A DNA stretch of 64,000 nucleotides from Anoplolepis gracilipes (taxonomy: Eukaryota; Arthropoda; Insecta; Hymenoptera; Formicidae), in contig NC_132974.1 of the NCBI RefSeq assembly GCF_047496725.1, forward strand, positions 7,306,001 to 7,370,000, written 5' to 3'. How positions within the stretch are numbered: the stretch's first letter is position 1; each line of letters opens with the position of its first letter. Below the pieces are notes generated by a model. It had not been told where the DNA came from. It ran no database searches and saw nothing but the letters and a program-made list of their open reading frames with translations. Shown here in pieces: positions 11,239 to 24,633 of this stretch. Made by a program: the position numbers and the translations under genes.

Positions 11239-12292
11239 CGATTGCTATCTGTAAAAAGAGTTATACAGAAACGAATTACTGTATGTATTTTTTCGAAAAT
11301 GGAATATAATATCATATCAATTTGAAAATTGAAACGGATAAAAATAAAAACCTTATTATAAATCGTACAAACCGTATGAATATTATTATAATATTATAAT
11401 TAATACGTTGTTATAATCTTATACGAACAAATTGCAGGCAAACTGCAGATGACTGCAGAACTGCAGAAGATGTGACGTCTATTTGTTTTGATTGAACTTT
11501 CTTGCACTTTCTGCGCTTTAAAATAGCATGTGAGATATACAATTATATGTATATATGTATGTATTACTTATATGTATTTTAGTTGATAAAAGAAAAAGAG
11601 AACAAATTATGATACTGCACAACTGAAATAAACACATTTTTAAACATTTTTCAAAGTTACATGTTATAGACTTTGACAGTTCTTTTTCCTTTCTAAGCGT
11701 GAATACATACTTGTTCCATTTTTAATGCGGAAAGAGTACAGGGAGTGCAGCTAAGTGACATTTCGGCGAACACACGATAGGTATTCTATATTCCGGCAGT
11801 CGGCATATCTCACTAATTTTCGACAGGATATTTTGCAACGTAATGTCCGTGAAAATATCTCTGGATCACTGCATTTTACGGTATGTTGTGGTAATTAAAA
11901 AAAAATTAATCTAAAACATTGAATTTTATATAGAAGATAACAGCGTTAACATAAAATAGCATTAATAGCCGATAACAGCATTCATTTTGGGCTAAATAGC
12001 CCATAATAATAAGGCATGAGACCGGTGACGCATTTTTCGCGATGCACGGTTACGACGATCTGCGTTCGAAAACCGAGTTTCATCACGGGCAAGGCTAAAC
12101 AACGATTACGTAAGATCAATTCGTCAAGGACGAATACGGGCGAAAGAGCGTTTAGGAATAGATCCCTTCTCTCCGCTCCGATGACACGTTTCACGGAACG
12201 ATAGAGAGCTTATGGCAAAAACATGCTAGATTACGTAAATTCATGCTCTTCCGCGGCTTAACCTCAATTTATTGATTAACGTAATTTCAGTG
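11239..12292. promoter_or_regulatory. Divergent promoter region C2orf69 / TPK1
   Basis: About 1 kb between divergent start codons. A TTTTTACAG acceptor just upstream of the C2orf69 start suggests a non-coding first exon. Bases 12000-12220 are GC- and CpG-rich and hold a 62-codon ATG frame, more likely promoter or 5' UTR than protein; an acceptor GTAATTTCAG ends at 12290, directly before the TPK1 start. Confidence 0.55.
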
Positions 12293-13560
12293 ATGAGACC
12301 CGTTACGTCGCATCGCGAGATGCAACAACAATCGGAGCCTAACAAGACAGCATGGAGTCCGTTCGATGTATTTCAACGTGACACGTGTTGTGAATACGCG
12401 GTGATAGTACTGAATCGACCCATATATTGGAAGCATGATATCGTGTTCCGATTTTGGCAGAAAGGTATTTCGATTGAAAATTTGTACTATATATTTACGG
12501 GACAATTTTTCGGATATATACAATATTAATAATATACAAGTGACGTACATGGTTAATTTGTATGTGATTATTTGAACTAGCTCAAATCACGGTCACCGTC
12601 GATGGTGGAACGCACAGATGGCTGAAGTATTTGGAGGAGCATGGGATAGATGTGTTGAACGATGAGCAATATAGGCAATACGTACCTGATCTTATTACAG
12701 GAGATATGGATAGTTGTTCACTGACTGTGATCAAAAAATTGAAAAATAGAGGATCTACCATTGTTGAGACGCCTAATCAAAATCATACGGATTATACTAA
12801 AGCCTTGTTGCAAGTTGCACACTATGCTAATATTAAAAATATAAATGTAATCCTTAAGATTTGTTTTTACTTTTTTAAAATTAATATTGTATATATGATA
12901 AAGCGAACAATATTGTTGGCAGTTAGGTCAAATATACGTGCTTGCAGAAACGTCGGGCAGATTTGACCATATCATTGGCAATATTAATACATTGTACAAA
13001 AGTGATAAGCTTGTGGGAAATACACAGGTAATGGATATTTTATTTAACAGAAATATTCAAAAGAGATGTATCTTTATGTGTTGAATATCTTTATTAAAAT
13101 AATTTTTTTTACAGGTAATACAAGTTGCAACAAATTCTTTAACATGGTTATTAAAACCTGGTTTGCACACTATATGTATACCAGAGATCTTAGTACAACG
13201 ACAATCCTGGTGTGGTTTATTACCATTTGGATGTCCAGTTAATTGTATATCAACATCTGGCTTGAAATGGAATTTTAGTATGTTTTATTTCCCTCATTCA
13301 TATAAGTATATAAGTCATCATTTATTGTATAAAAGTTTAATGTGACCTATTGTATTGAGAAATTTTTCTAATTCTACTTTTCCTATGTTTCAGATAATTC
13401 AACTACGCAATTCGGCGGTTTAGTTAGTACTTCGAATACATATGATAATTCGAAAGTGACGATAAATACCGATACAACAATAATTTGGACTATGGGTATA
13501 GAACCTCTTATAGAAGCTAAAAGTGCCGAAGCAATTACTTCATTGATAGATGACAAGTAA
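12293..13560 (+). CDS. TPK1: Thiamine pyrophosphokinase (5 exons)
   Basis: Transfers pyrophosphate from ATP to thiamine to make thiamine diphosphate in the cytosol. Exons 12293-12464, 12581-12846, 12923-13027, 13115-13277 and 13394-13560 give 290 aa (human 243). The catalytic domain has YAVIVLNRPI, TVDGGTHRWL, DLITGDMDS (metal/ATP site), ETPNQNHTDYTKAL and VLAETSGRFDHIIGNINTL. The thiamine-binding beta domain has SWCGLLPFGCPV, TSGLKWNF, GGLVSTSNTY and IIWTMGI near the end. For exon 3 the acceptor at 12921-12922 is used, because the next AG breaks the frame. The N-terminus is uncertain: ATG 12293 is the first after the acceptor at 12289-12290, and another in-frame ATG lies at 12320. The C-terminal extension after WTMGIEP is longer than in human. 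Confidence 0.96.
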
Positions 13561-13870
13561 ATAAATATTTCAAATTATCAATCATATGACAGATTAAGTT
13601 AGAAATGCTCAATATTATAGTGCTGCCTACTTAATAATATTTTTATTTAAATAGTAACAGTAAATTAATTTGCCTGAAATTGAATTAAATTATAATTATG
13701 CAAATTTTAAATTTGATCTAGAAAATCTGGTATAATTTTGTAACTGATAAACATATCTATCATAAGATACCTAATTGTAGTTATCATCATAAGATGAATT
13801 ATTTAATCTACTTTATACATCTTATGTGTTTGAATAGAGCTATAGTTCTCTATTTTACATGAAAAAACTG
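13561..13870. other. Downstream of TPK1, no gene seen
   Basis: AT-rich DNA with no conserved reading frame; probably the TPK1 3' UTR. Confidence 0.6.
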
Positions 13871-14597
13871 TCTATCCAAACATATATTATATAGCATTAT
13901 AAAAGGGTTATCATATTATCATTTTATATTAATTGTAAATTTATATATATTTTATAATTGCATCACAATTCACATAACATTAAAATATCAGAGAAAAGTA
14001 TACATATATTTTTATTTGTGAATAAGATATATCAAATTGATATAATTGCTTAATAATATCAGGTACTATGTTATGAGATCATTTATTTATTAAGTCTTGA
14101 ATATAGATTGAATACATATGTGTTAAAACATCTAATAATACTGCTGTAAGCCATGAAGTTTGCAGTAATCATTGTTTCATGTACATACGCACCTGTATAC
14201 ATTCCTATTTAGGTATTCTCTTGTAGATATTAATAGAAAAAAATAGTTAAGAAAAATATAGAAAATGTAGTTTTGTAATGTTGGATTTCTGCTAAAATTT
14301 CCATCCAAACATAAATTATATAGCATTATATAAAATGGGTTATCATATTTATATTAATTGTAAATTTATAGATATTTTCTATAGTTGCATCACAATTTAC
14401 ATCACATTAAAATATCAGAGAAAAATATATAAATATATTTTTATTTGTGTACAACATATATCAAATTGATATAATTGCTTAGTAATATAAGGTACTATGT
14501 TATGAGATAATTTGTTTATTAAGTTTTGAATATACATGTAGAATGAATATAGGGTGAATATATAGATGTGTTAAAACATCTAATAATACTGTTATGT
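13871..14597. repeat. Two ~280-bp direct repeats
   Basis: A block beginning ATCCAAACATA.ATTATATAG at about 13871-14147 recurs at about 14302-14594. Matching segments continue in register through GCATCACAATT.ACAT, ATATCAGAGAAAA.TATA, TATCAAATTGATATAATTGC and TTAAAACATCTAATAATACT. Differences are scattered substitutions and small indels, so the duplication is not recent. No coding frame is kept in both copies. Confidence 0.85.
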
Positions 14598-17500
14598 TGT
14601 TTACAAATGTGAAACCAAAGCTATGACAAAGTTGCATGACACTTTAATAAGTAATATGACAATGTATTTTAATTTGAATTAAACTAAAATTTAAGCTAAA
14701 GATTTGACTTTCGTAAAAAACATTTTTTTCCATTTATGCGATTTCTGTGACATATAACGGATCTTTCATTTTTGATCTTTTATCTGACATATTTGCTACC
14801 AATATATATATATAGTTATTTTTATAAAATACAATGTCTAAAAATATAGTAAATGTATATTAAAAAAAAAATTTTGCCATCTCTTAAAAAATTTTATACA
14901 TGTATATATAAAATTTGTCATGTTGAGTGGTTTTTTTCCGAATATTTTTGGGATAATATTTTAACGATATATATTTATTGCGAGAATATATATTTGGCAA
15001 CAAGTGTGTGTCGAAAGAATCGAAATAGTATCTCACGTAACTGTTGGCTGTCACATGTATTCACGATAGTATCCATATATATGTTATATATGTATGTATG
15101 TAGTAGCAAGTCGCTACCGCCATCAAAGCTTAGAACCGGAGCGCGTAGTTTGACAGCGGTGGCGATCAGCTGTTACGAATGTTTACGTTCGCGAGTATTG
15201 GCTGACGAGGGAGAATCGGCATATGGTGGTGGGTCGCGGCCACCGTCCAGTCCCTTTCGGTCCGTCGCGTCGCGTGGTTCGCATAATTTACTTATATTAG
15301 TGCTTATCGTGTTTATTACCGTGTGTAAAACGTGTCGCGCTGTCGCGCGTTTTGTGCAAATATCGATGTGTACTTTTCCATTTTTTTCAGAAACTGGTAA
15401 GTTTACGATCGCAAGAAATTATAAGGGACACGTGTCAAAAACGCTTTACTTGTGTATATATAATTTTGACAATTACAAATACAGCAAATTAATAAGTATA
15501 AAGCACTGTAATGTCAAGAAACATATAAAAGATATATGTTTATGATAAAGAACAATTTATAAACAGTTATCGCGATAATGACGTTTATATTTTACTACAT
15601 TTCATTACTTTTTATTATCATATATATTTTTTGATAATCTTTTGCATATTAATTCACTCATCTCTAAATAAGTTTGCTCTGTCATATATCACTGTTGTAA
15701 TAAAAAATAGATATCTCAAATGACCTTGGCTGTCGAAACATCGTTAAATATATCAACACTATTACTACTACTATTAAAAATTAAAATTATAAGTTGATAT
15801 GAAAATTTATGGTTTTTATACAAGAGCAGAAAATTCAGTATTTTCCTTCTATCACCCAAAACAATGAAGAGAAAGAATGGGAAAGAAAAAAAGAAAACAC
15901 AGAATATTTTATGTATAAAATATAAGTTTGGAGAGCGACTTGATCTATTTATTGCTCGTGTTGACAATTCGTCGACACAATTTCTAGATGTTCTTGCATC
16001 TGCTATCAAAACATGATATTTTTGTTTTGTAAATTTTTACATAGAAGTGTTATGAAGGATTTTGTGGTGAAAATGCTGAGTGCTTATATTAAATTTTTTT
16101 CTTTTCTTAATATTTCAATAATTAAGAAATACATAAAAAGTGATTGAAATAAAAATTCTCCAACAACCAAGTGAAATTTGAGATAACATAAAAATGCCGT
16201 TTTTAACACTGCAACTTCTCTCAAACTTTGTATAATTTAAACAATACTTCAAATAATCAATTATTCTATTATTCCTTAAAGTTTCTTGCGCTTTTCGCGA
16301 AACACTATGTACACTTTTTGACATTTGAGCTAGACTTTGGCGGAACAAATAGTCGAGCTTGGCTCCGGATGCCGTGCTTCGAGCTACGAAAATGGTGTCA
16401 GACACCGAGTGTAAATAACCTTATGAACGTAAGAATAGACGTACGAGACGAATCGGGTTTATGTATCTCTTGCTTTACGTTAGGGAAAACTCATGGCGGT
16501 TGCACGCGGGAACTCCGGTTAAACCAGCAGCAGGTTTAGACTTGCTGTGCTAGCTGCAGGCTATGACATTTTGCCCTCGTTAAATATTAAATAAGAGCTA
16601 ATTCTCTTTTTTTCTTTTTAATAAAGTAAGAAGTAAATTTGTAACAGAATGTACGTGTTGATTGAAATTTGTATGATTTTTATGATATTTGTATATTTTA
16701 TTAATTATTAAAGGCCTCATATTTATTCATGTAATTAAAACGTGCTAATTAACATGATGAAATTTGAATTTATTTAAAATTAAAATTATAGATGTTTCGA
16801 ATTATGAGATATTACTTTTATACTTAAATTTAGTTGATGCATATTTACTTTATGCGCAAATCCAATGACTTTGTGTTAAGTGCCAGTATGAAAACTCGCC
16901 GTTAAATCCCGCATAAATGTAGGTCTTAACTTCTGCAACTTATAACATAACGACTCTGGCACGATCTTATTTTCGCATTCAGCTGCAGTCGCGTTAATCT
17001 TTATGTTTGTCTTCGAATCTTGTCTAATCTTATATGAGCAAGTTAAATAATTGGCGAGATGCCTTTGATTACTCAGACTTGTCTAATTAAATTAAAATTA
17101 TGGCTTTGAATATAAAGACTGAAGGGTATAGGAAATTCTATAAAAATTATAGTTTTCAATCAATTAATATTTTGACCAAAGAAAGAGAGAAAAAGAGAGA
17201 AAGACGGAGGAAGATACATGTAAAAGATATTGTAGTACACTGTCTATCCTTACAGTTGAAACTAGATTTGATTGGAATTTTGCGTTTTACATTTGCATTG
17301 CAATCTTCTTATCTGAAGATTAGGGATACATTAACAAAACATGGTAGTGACTATTGTTGTAAAAATGCCTTATCTTTTATATCCATTTCGAGGAATACTT
17401 GCTCACGATTACTCGTAAAAAACACACCTATATTTTTCATGCTACTATCAAAGGATATCTGAGAACGTGATGATTCTATTCGCCTATACTGAGCATATAT

Positions 17501-17900
17501 AAAAATTGCATATATCTTTTATAAATAGCGCTGTGAGTATACGAAGCGAGTGTACGCGGAAGGATCGGTTAACAACGAATCCGTTCTAGCTGGTTGGCGA
17601 ATGTCACGATTGTATAAATATACAAAATGAGATATCTGTATCTAAAAGTATATCTGCATCGAGTCTACGAGATTGTTACTACAGTCGTTGAAAAGTTTCT
17701 TTCATCTTCGCTCGATTGCAGTGGCAAACCCGTCACTTTATACACGAGTCGGATATAAATAAAGCTCTCGGTATCGATTTTTTCCACACGCGAAGGAAGC
17801 AAACCATAGAGTGACCGTCACAGAAATTGTAATCAATATTGATTATAGAGTCAATCATGTGGACATATGCTATGTATTTATCAGTTAATAAGCATTGACT
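14598..17900. other. Non-coding stretch with CpG-rich blocks
   Basis: Mostly AT-rich. GC/CpG-richer blocks lie at about 15105-15370, 16310-16560 and 17520-17830. A 230-codon open frame spans 14853-15545 but starts in AT-rich low-complexity sequence, has no recognisable domain and crosses a promoter-like block, so I do not call it a gene. Candidate 5' exon sequence is listed separately. Confidence 0.5.
15105..15396 (+). promoter_or_regulatory. CpG-rich promoter-like block with exon-end donor
   Basis: A sharp rise in GC and CpG (about 15105-15350) in otherwise AT-rich DNA, ending at AAACTG followed by a strong donor GTAAGT at 15397. TTTTTTTCAG directly precedes AAACTG, so either a non-coding first exon ends at 15396 or a 6-base micro-exon sits between acceptor and donor. 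The nearest downstream plus-strand gene is the V-ATPase a subunit, 18 kb away; linkage is inference. Confidence 0.3.
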
Positions 17901-20900
17901 GTATAATAACCGAAATTATGATTCGGACAGGAAGATAATACAAGGTCTTTCGCGGTGAATAATATGTTAATTTATCTTCTAATCAATACTTCTTTAGAAA
18001 AAATTATGAAGAAAGATTATCATTTGGCGTAACTTTTTAAATTTTAACATTAAATATCTTTGTGTAATTAATGGTGTATTTAACTCGTTTTCTTGAAATT
18101 AAAAGAAATTCAAAATTTTATTATTTTTTCTGAAGTTTAGTTCTCGAAAAATCCGATTTTCGATCGATATTATATATTTAGAAAATTATTAGTCTGTCAT
18201 TTTTGTTGAGGAAATATTTTGATTCCAAACCGATCGAAGGATTCATGAATTAAAAGTTGTTTTGGTAGATCTAATGCATCTTGTCTTGAACATTTTCTTG
18301 TACGCTTGTGAAGGTGAAATAATCGAACGATCCGTATTACCGTCATATTCTCTCTGTATATATGCACTGCACATAACTCTCTCGGTCGAGAGTAAAAGTT
18401 CGATGCCCCTTCGGTAGACTGTATCTACTTACCTGCCTAGTTTAGCTTCATCTTTTTTCTTTCTCTAATGCTGTTTATTCGTTCTCTTTCTTTTTCGAAC
18501 ACTTGAACTTGGTTCTTGTGAAGGAACATTCATATCTGTGGAAATAAAATTCATTTCTGCACTTCTATATGCTTTCTGTTTCTTCGCATATTTTTTTATT
18601 ATTTTTGTTTTTTGTAGGAAAAACTAACCGATATTATTGTAGATATAAATGAAAAAAAAAAACAATAAATCCAAATTTGTATATATGAGATGTTAATTTT
18701 AATTTAGTTAACAATTATTAATAACTTAAATAATTAATTATTATATTAATTAAATAGTCCATTATGATTTTTTATAAATTTAATAAAAATATTATTGCAT
18801 ATTAAATGTAAATGTTGATTTTTCGTTTTAAGAGCTTTTCCGTTTTATTATGTGACTTTAACATGCAAAATAATCGACACTTTATTTTCTATTTCCATTA
18901 ACTTTGCTGTTTTATTTCAAGGTTGATGTTTTGAGGAAGTTGGATGGTTATTATGTATATACATGTATTTATTTATGCAAGTAACGGCAATTATGCATAA
19001 GAACGACGTAAATTTTTTATAATGCAAATTGTTCTATTATCATAAAACGCGATATTCTGTCAGAAAATGGAATTTATCCGTGCTTAGATCATAAAACGAG
19101 TTGCTTATAATCACTTCGGTTATCTTTTGATACTATTCAATTAGAAATGGAACTCTTCAATTAACCTAAATAGATGCCAGATCCTTATTTCTTGTTTCAT
19201 TTTGACAGAACTTTGCTGTAATAGCATTTTAATTATAAGATTAGTTATTAAAATATCATATATTAAAATCTGAATAATAGAAGATTACTTTTCTCAGTTA
19301 TTAAAAAATTGTTTATGTCTGCACATTTTTACTGAAAAAATGTCAAACTAAAATATTAGTTAAAGAATCAAGATACTTTGTATAAATTAGAGATGTATAT
19401 GTATATATACATATGTACATACAAAATATTTCGTACGCGATTCATATTGACTTGAAGAAAGACATTGCAGCCTCCTTTGTCGTAGTTTCGCCAAGCAGAT
19501 GATGATTATTAAGGTCAACTCAAGTGGCTGATTGATGTCCAAGGTTTGTGCTGCTTAGACATTTCAAACATGTACTCGACGTAGGTCTTTTGCCAGTCAC
19601 TTATTCGGTTGCTTTATTTGGTACACGATTGCGATTAATATGCAGCTTACAATCTGCACGAACAGGCACTACTTGCAAGTGACTAAGCGACCTTTCCGGA
19701 GAAGGATTTGATGTCCGAAGATATTACTTGTACTAATGCAATCGAATTAAAGATGCGATGATTAATTATTTTATGATTATATTCACATAGAAAAAATAAT
19801 ATTACAAGCTGATGAGAAGAAGAATTCTTGTACGTTTTGTTTCGAGACATGGATTGTACTTACAAAAAGAATGTTTTTTTATAATTCACATAATCAGTTT
19901 TATTTTTATGAAAATGGTGATGTACATTAATAATTTTTAAATTAGTATATACTTACGATTGAAAATAATTATTGAAAGATTAATGGTAAGATTAATCGTG
20001 CTAACAATAAATTGTAAACGAAATTCAGCACTATTTAGTATATTTATTTTATTTTTTTCTATTATTACATATAATTATATCAAGATATTATGATGGACAA
20101 TGCCTATCAAAAACGTTATATGTACATATGTGGTATTTATATTAAATTTAATTTGATTGAAAATGGTATTTAAAAGCAAATTATAGCTTATTTTATTAAA
20201 TTATTTTTTGAACCCTTTAAAAGATATATAAATATCTTTAGTATTCTTTATTATTTTACTATATAAGATCACATGAATTAAGGTTTTCTGATTATAAAGT
20301 AATTTTTAAATATTTTTTTTAACACGAGACATTAAAGCATGATTATTATGTAGAGTGTATATTTTGTGGTAATATATATGTGCAGGTACATACAATAAAG
20401 AAACCGCGAACTAACTGACTAGTTTGACACATTCAACATTTGAATACCATTCCAACAGTAACAGTAACACGTTGCTCAATTTGTTATGTAATGCATATAG
20501 AGTACTAGTACACGGTGCCAATACAAATTTCTTGATGTCATTAAGAAGACAAATGCTTGACCTTTAATTATTGTTAAATGTGTATTTTAATTGACGTAGT
20601 GTATGTAGATTAATTTATGTTTATTATGTAATAATTATACGCTATTTAAAATTAAAATTATTATTTTGTAGCATTTTTGTCATATTTTTTTTTATTTTAA
20701 AATAGATAAAGTAAACATTAAAAATTTGTAGATATATATAAAGTTGTAAAATCACACATATTTAAAATGAAATATTACGTAATAATTTTGTTGATCGATT
20801 TAATAAAATAAAATATGTATTAATAAAATTAAAATGTAGTTAATTAAATAATTAAGTTGACATGATAATTAATACTAAGAATATGAAGTAATAATACATA

Positions 20901-22482
20901 AAGTAATAAAATTAAATAAACATAATATATATATGTTTGTAGCCTCTTATGAAGTAAAGAGGCTCTCCAAAAATTGCATCTCGTAATCTAAAAACTACGG
21001 ATGCAGTCTATAATTTTAATAATGGGTTTCAGCAACAGCATTCTCACTAAACGATCATTGAACACTTTGCTCCCCAAAGACAAGGACAGGATCGTATTAT
21101 TACCTCAGTCTTATATATGTTCGTCGTGATATTCTACTCGCGGGAAAAATCGACAATGTTGCCATCTTTTGGCAAACGTGGCAATTCGAGGAATATATAG
21201 GATATATAGGATTTTAAAATACTCATTTACTATTATTGCTTTACTATTTACTAATGTATTATAGATATAAAAAATACTGTGATATATTATGGTAATTTTT
21301 GTTTGTTTTGCTTTTAAAATAACATTAAATTTAAAACATTAATTTTAATCTGAACTTTCTATTGATTAAAAATTGACATATATGTGCTTGAAATATAAAT
21401 GTAAAAGGTCTAAAATATTTCAAAACCTGAAATATTTTTATATATACGTCATGAAAAAAAGAGTAATATATCTATTTTGAAAATAATATAAATGATAAAT
21501 ATAATTTATAAATTATTTACCATGCATATATTGTTGCTTCGTTTGATGGTTTTCTAAACTTTCTTTTTTTCTCTTGTTCATCCTTTTCTGTTTTCTCATA
21601 GCACTGACACTCACTCGCAAAAATATGATTAATTATGATTAATCATGAATATACGCAATGATCATGAGACCCTTTACACGGCACTCTCGATCGCGAAACA
21701 ATTACATGAGATACGTATTTTATATCGCAAGACAGAAAACAACGCGAAAAAGTAGAATTCGCTCGACGTTTATACGAGATCAAAATCATATGATACTTAT
21801 GCTATCTCTATTGTTGATATATGTTAGTATACAATAGTATATGCACAATATGAATCGTAAGATTGAAAGATTAAAGCAATAAAAAGTTGAAATATAGCAA
21901 TCGTTTAATTAATTTATGCTCGTATTTCAGGAAAATTTAAAGCATCGGATGAAATATATTTGACTTTAAGCATAGATAGAGAACTAATTATTGCTCATAA
22001 GGATTGCAATGAAATGATAATTTGATAAAACGATAATTTTGATTCCTGTTATTTTGATTCTTACTTAATTAATTAAATGAGTAAAACACGCGCTTTGCAA
22101 TCTATTATCACGACATAGATGTTTAGTTACATATTATGAAAATTGATTTCTGATTAAGTATATTAATAATAAATCAAATTATTTCCCGATATTTGTTGAA
22201 ATCGCGTTTAGAAAAAGAATTCGATAAGTGTCTCATAACACTACTTTCCTGTTTAAGTGTCGTGGTGTAAATAATGAATGAACAGGATCGGACACGTAAA
22301 CATTGGCGTGCTATATGTCACAAAAATCGGCAACGGATTAATAACGTAGTATTCTTTGTGACATATAATATATATCAAATTATTGATTATGAGTTAGTTT
22401 AACCCTATCACTTATGATTGACGACACTCGAACAGGAAAGTAGTGGTGCGAGACGCTCTGTCAAATTCTTTTTATAAACACG

Positions 22483-22522
<40 letters not shown>

Positions 22523-22642
22523 TTGTTCTCGAAGTTTACATTTATTTCGAACAACAGATGAAATAATCTTCATAATCAATTTAGACGTAGAATTTAATAT
22601 ATGCTATTCTACTTAAAGTCCTATTCTTATAGAGATCACGCA
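17901..22642. other. Long AT-rich non-coding stretch
   Basis: No reading frame or domain recognised on either strand. A GC-richer, non-repetitive block at about 19440-19720 could be a conserved regulatory element; 20940-21200 has another. A TA microsatellite lies at 22489-22518. Confidence 0.5.
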
Positions 22643-23096
22643 ATCGACGAGAGCAATGACGATAAGACTTGTCATTACTAATATGTTTTTAATTTGTTAT
22701 CATTATATAATTTGATAGACGCAAGCATTGAAAAAAACTCATTTGAAAAATGCACAACTTTTATTACATTTTGACCGATAACAACTTAATATACTTTTTC
22801 CTTTTAAAAGAATTATTATCAATTTACAAAATATATCTAATTCTAAAAAAATTACAGATACAAAAAAAATGTAAAACACAGAGAAGAGTATATATATATA
22901 TATGTGTGTGTGACATAATTGACCATATACAATTTAGAACCTAGTAGAATATACATATTATAATTCATTCTAAATAAATTCTCCAAGAAATAATCTAAAA
23001 TAGAAAAATTAATAAAATTAAAAAGAAAGATAAACAATGTGACTTCTCATTTATAATATTTGATATAAAATTGATATATTATAACTGTTCTTTTAT
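22643..23096. repeat. Direct duplication, copy 1 (~450 bp)
   Basis: Begins ATCGACGAGAGCAATGACGA and is matched nearly base for base by the copy at 24141-24633. Here the internal microsatellite is short TA followed by TG. Confidence 0.93.
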
Positions 23097-24140
23097 TTTA
23101 TACGTACAGTTAAACAAAAAAATAAAAGTATATTTTTTTGTCCATGATTATCAGATTGGAATTTATAGGTTATCACTGTATTGAACGAGCTAACATGAGA
23201 TAAGATTATTCACAGTTCTTATAATGTCATTAAATATTTTATATATGTATACACGTCTCTCTTTTACGATGATTGATTATTTCCGCCAGAGATAATGAAC
23301 ATATGTCACGTGCATCGTTGCAGTTTTAACCCATTAATAGCCATCTCATTTTCGGAACAAAATTTTATCATACTAGATTTCGAAGTTAAATAATCTTTAA
23401 TGTTTTAAAAGTGAAACGTGCAAGATTAGTAAAAATTAACTATTATGTAATTTTAAGATATAATTTGATAAAAAATATACATATTTTTAGTTATCGTTCT
23501 TAATCACCGATGAATCAATGATCACATAAACCAATTATTTTGCACAAGAGCGAAAAAGAGCGAAAGGCTGTTGAAACTATCAATCATCACGTGATTCTAA
23601 TTGTATATGCATATGAACATAACATCACGTGTGTTCTCCTCGGACGAACTACGCGCGCATATGTAATGTAATAATACTTCAATTTTATCGTTTCGCATAA
23701 TGAAAGATGTCACTGGAGCTATGGCAATTTGCCTAATAGTTGACCGTTAGATTGGAGGCCACCGTGATGACCTAGAAATCAGAAGAATAAGTACCGACCT
23801 TATGAGAAATATTGTAGCTACCGAGCATACAACAATAAGATCTGTTATCCTAGAAAGGAACAGTGATTTTTTATCGTTGTTGTTTTTTGATAACGAGATT
23901 TAATTTGTTTTAGAATTTTAGTACAAAATTATTTTACTTTTTTGTACGCATTTATAACATTGTGGTTTTTTCAGATTTCTTGCGGCTCATCATCTTTAAT
24001 GTATTATAATGCAAAGATTTTATAATCAAACCGTTAATAATTTAATTGTAATCGATTAAACTAATGATTGAACTGCGTTTAAGAACGTAAATATATAATT
24101 GTTTTTATTTTTCAGTTTAATTGCAACGAATTTTTCACTT
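23097..24140. other. Unique DNA between the duplicated blocks
   Basis: About 1 kb with no coding frame. It holds three TCACGTG sites at 23306, 23587 and 23625 and a GC-richer block at about 23630-23860. Confidence 0.5.
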
Positions 24141-24385
24141 ATCGACGAGAGCAATGACGATAAGACTTGTCATTACTAATATGTTTTTAATTTGTCATCA
24201 TTATATAATTTGATAGACGCAAGCATTGAAAAAAACTCATTTGAAAAATGCACAACTTATATTACATTTTGACCGATAACAACTTAATATACTTTTTCCT
24301 TTTAAAAGAATTATTATCAATTTACAAAGTATATCTAATTCTAAAAAAATTACAGATGCAAGAAAAATGTAAAACACAGAGAAGA

Positions 24386-24437
<52 letters not shown>

Positions 24438-24633
24438 TATATGTGACATAATTGACCATGTACAATTTAAAACCTAGTAGAATATACATATTATAATTCA
24501 TTCTAAATAAATTCTCCAAGAAATAATCTAAACTAGAAAAATTAATAAAATTAAAAAGAAAAATAAACAATGTGACTTCTCATTTATAATATTTGATATA
24601 AAATTGATATATTTGATTATAATTGTTCTTTTA
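24141..24633. repeat. Direct duplication, copy 2, with expanded TA run
   Basis: Same sequence as 22643-23096, about 1.5 kb downstream in the same orientation, with few substitutions. The internal microsatellite (about 24386-24442) has expanded to more than 50 bases of TA. Short frames in the two copies translate similarly, but this follows from DNA identity and is not evidence of coding. Confidence 0.93.

Noticed and set aside
11094..11325. Opposing 70-codon frames
   Set aside because: Both are out of register with C2orf69 exon 1, whose frame reads GVPGRCNDILY.
12016..12204. 62-codon ATG frame upstream of TPK1
   Set aside because: No family resemblance; lies in the divergent promoter region and is more likely leader or promoter DNA.
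14853..15545. 230-codon open frame on plus
   Set aside because: It starts in A/T-rich low-complexity sequence without an ATG in good context, crosses a CpG-rich promoter-like block and has no domain; the length is probably chance plus GC-rich sequence lacking stops.
22750..24570. Matching small frames in the two duplicated blocks
   Set aside because: Similarity reflects DNA duplication; substitutions show no bias toward silent changes that I can see, and the frames run into microsatellites.
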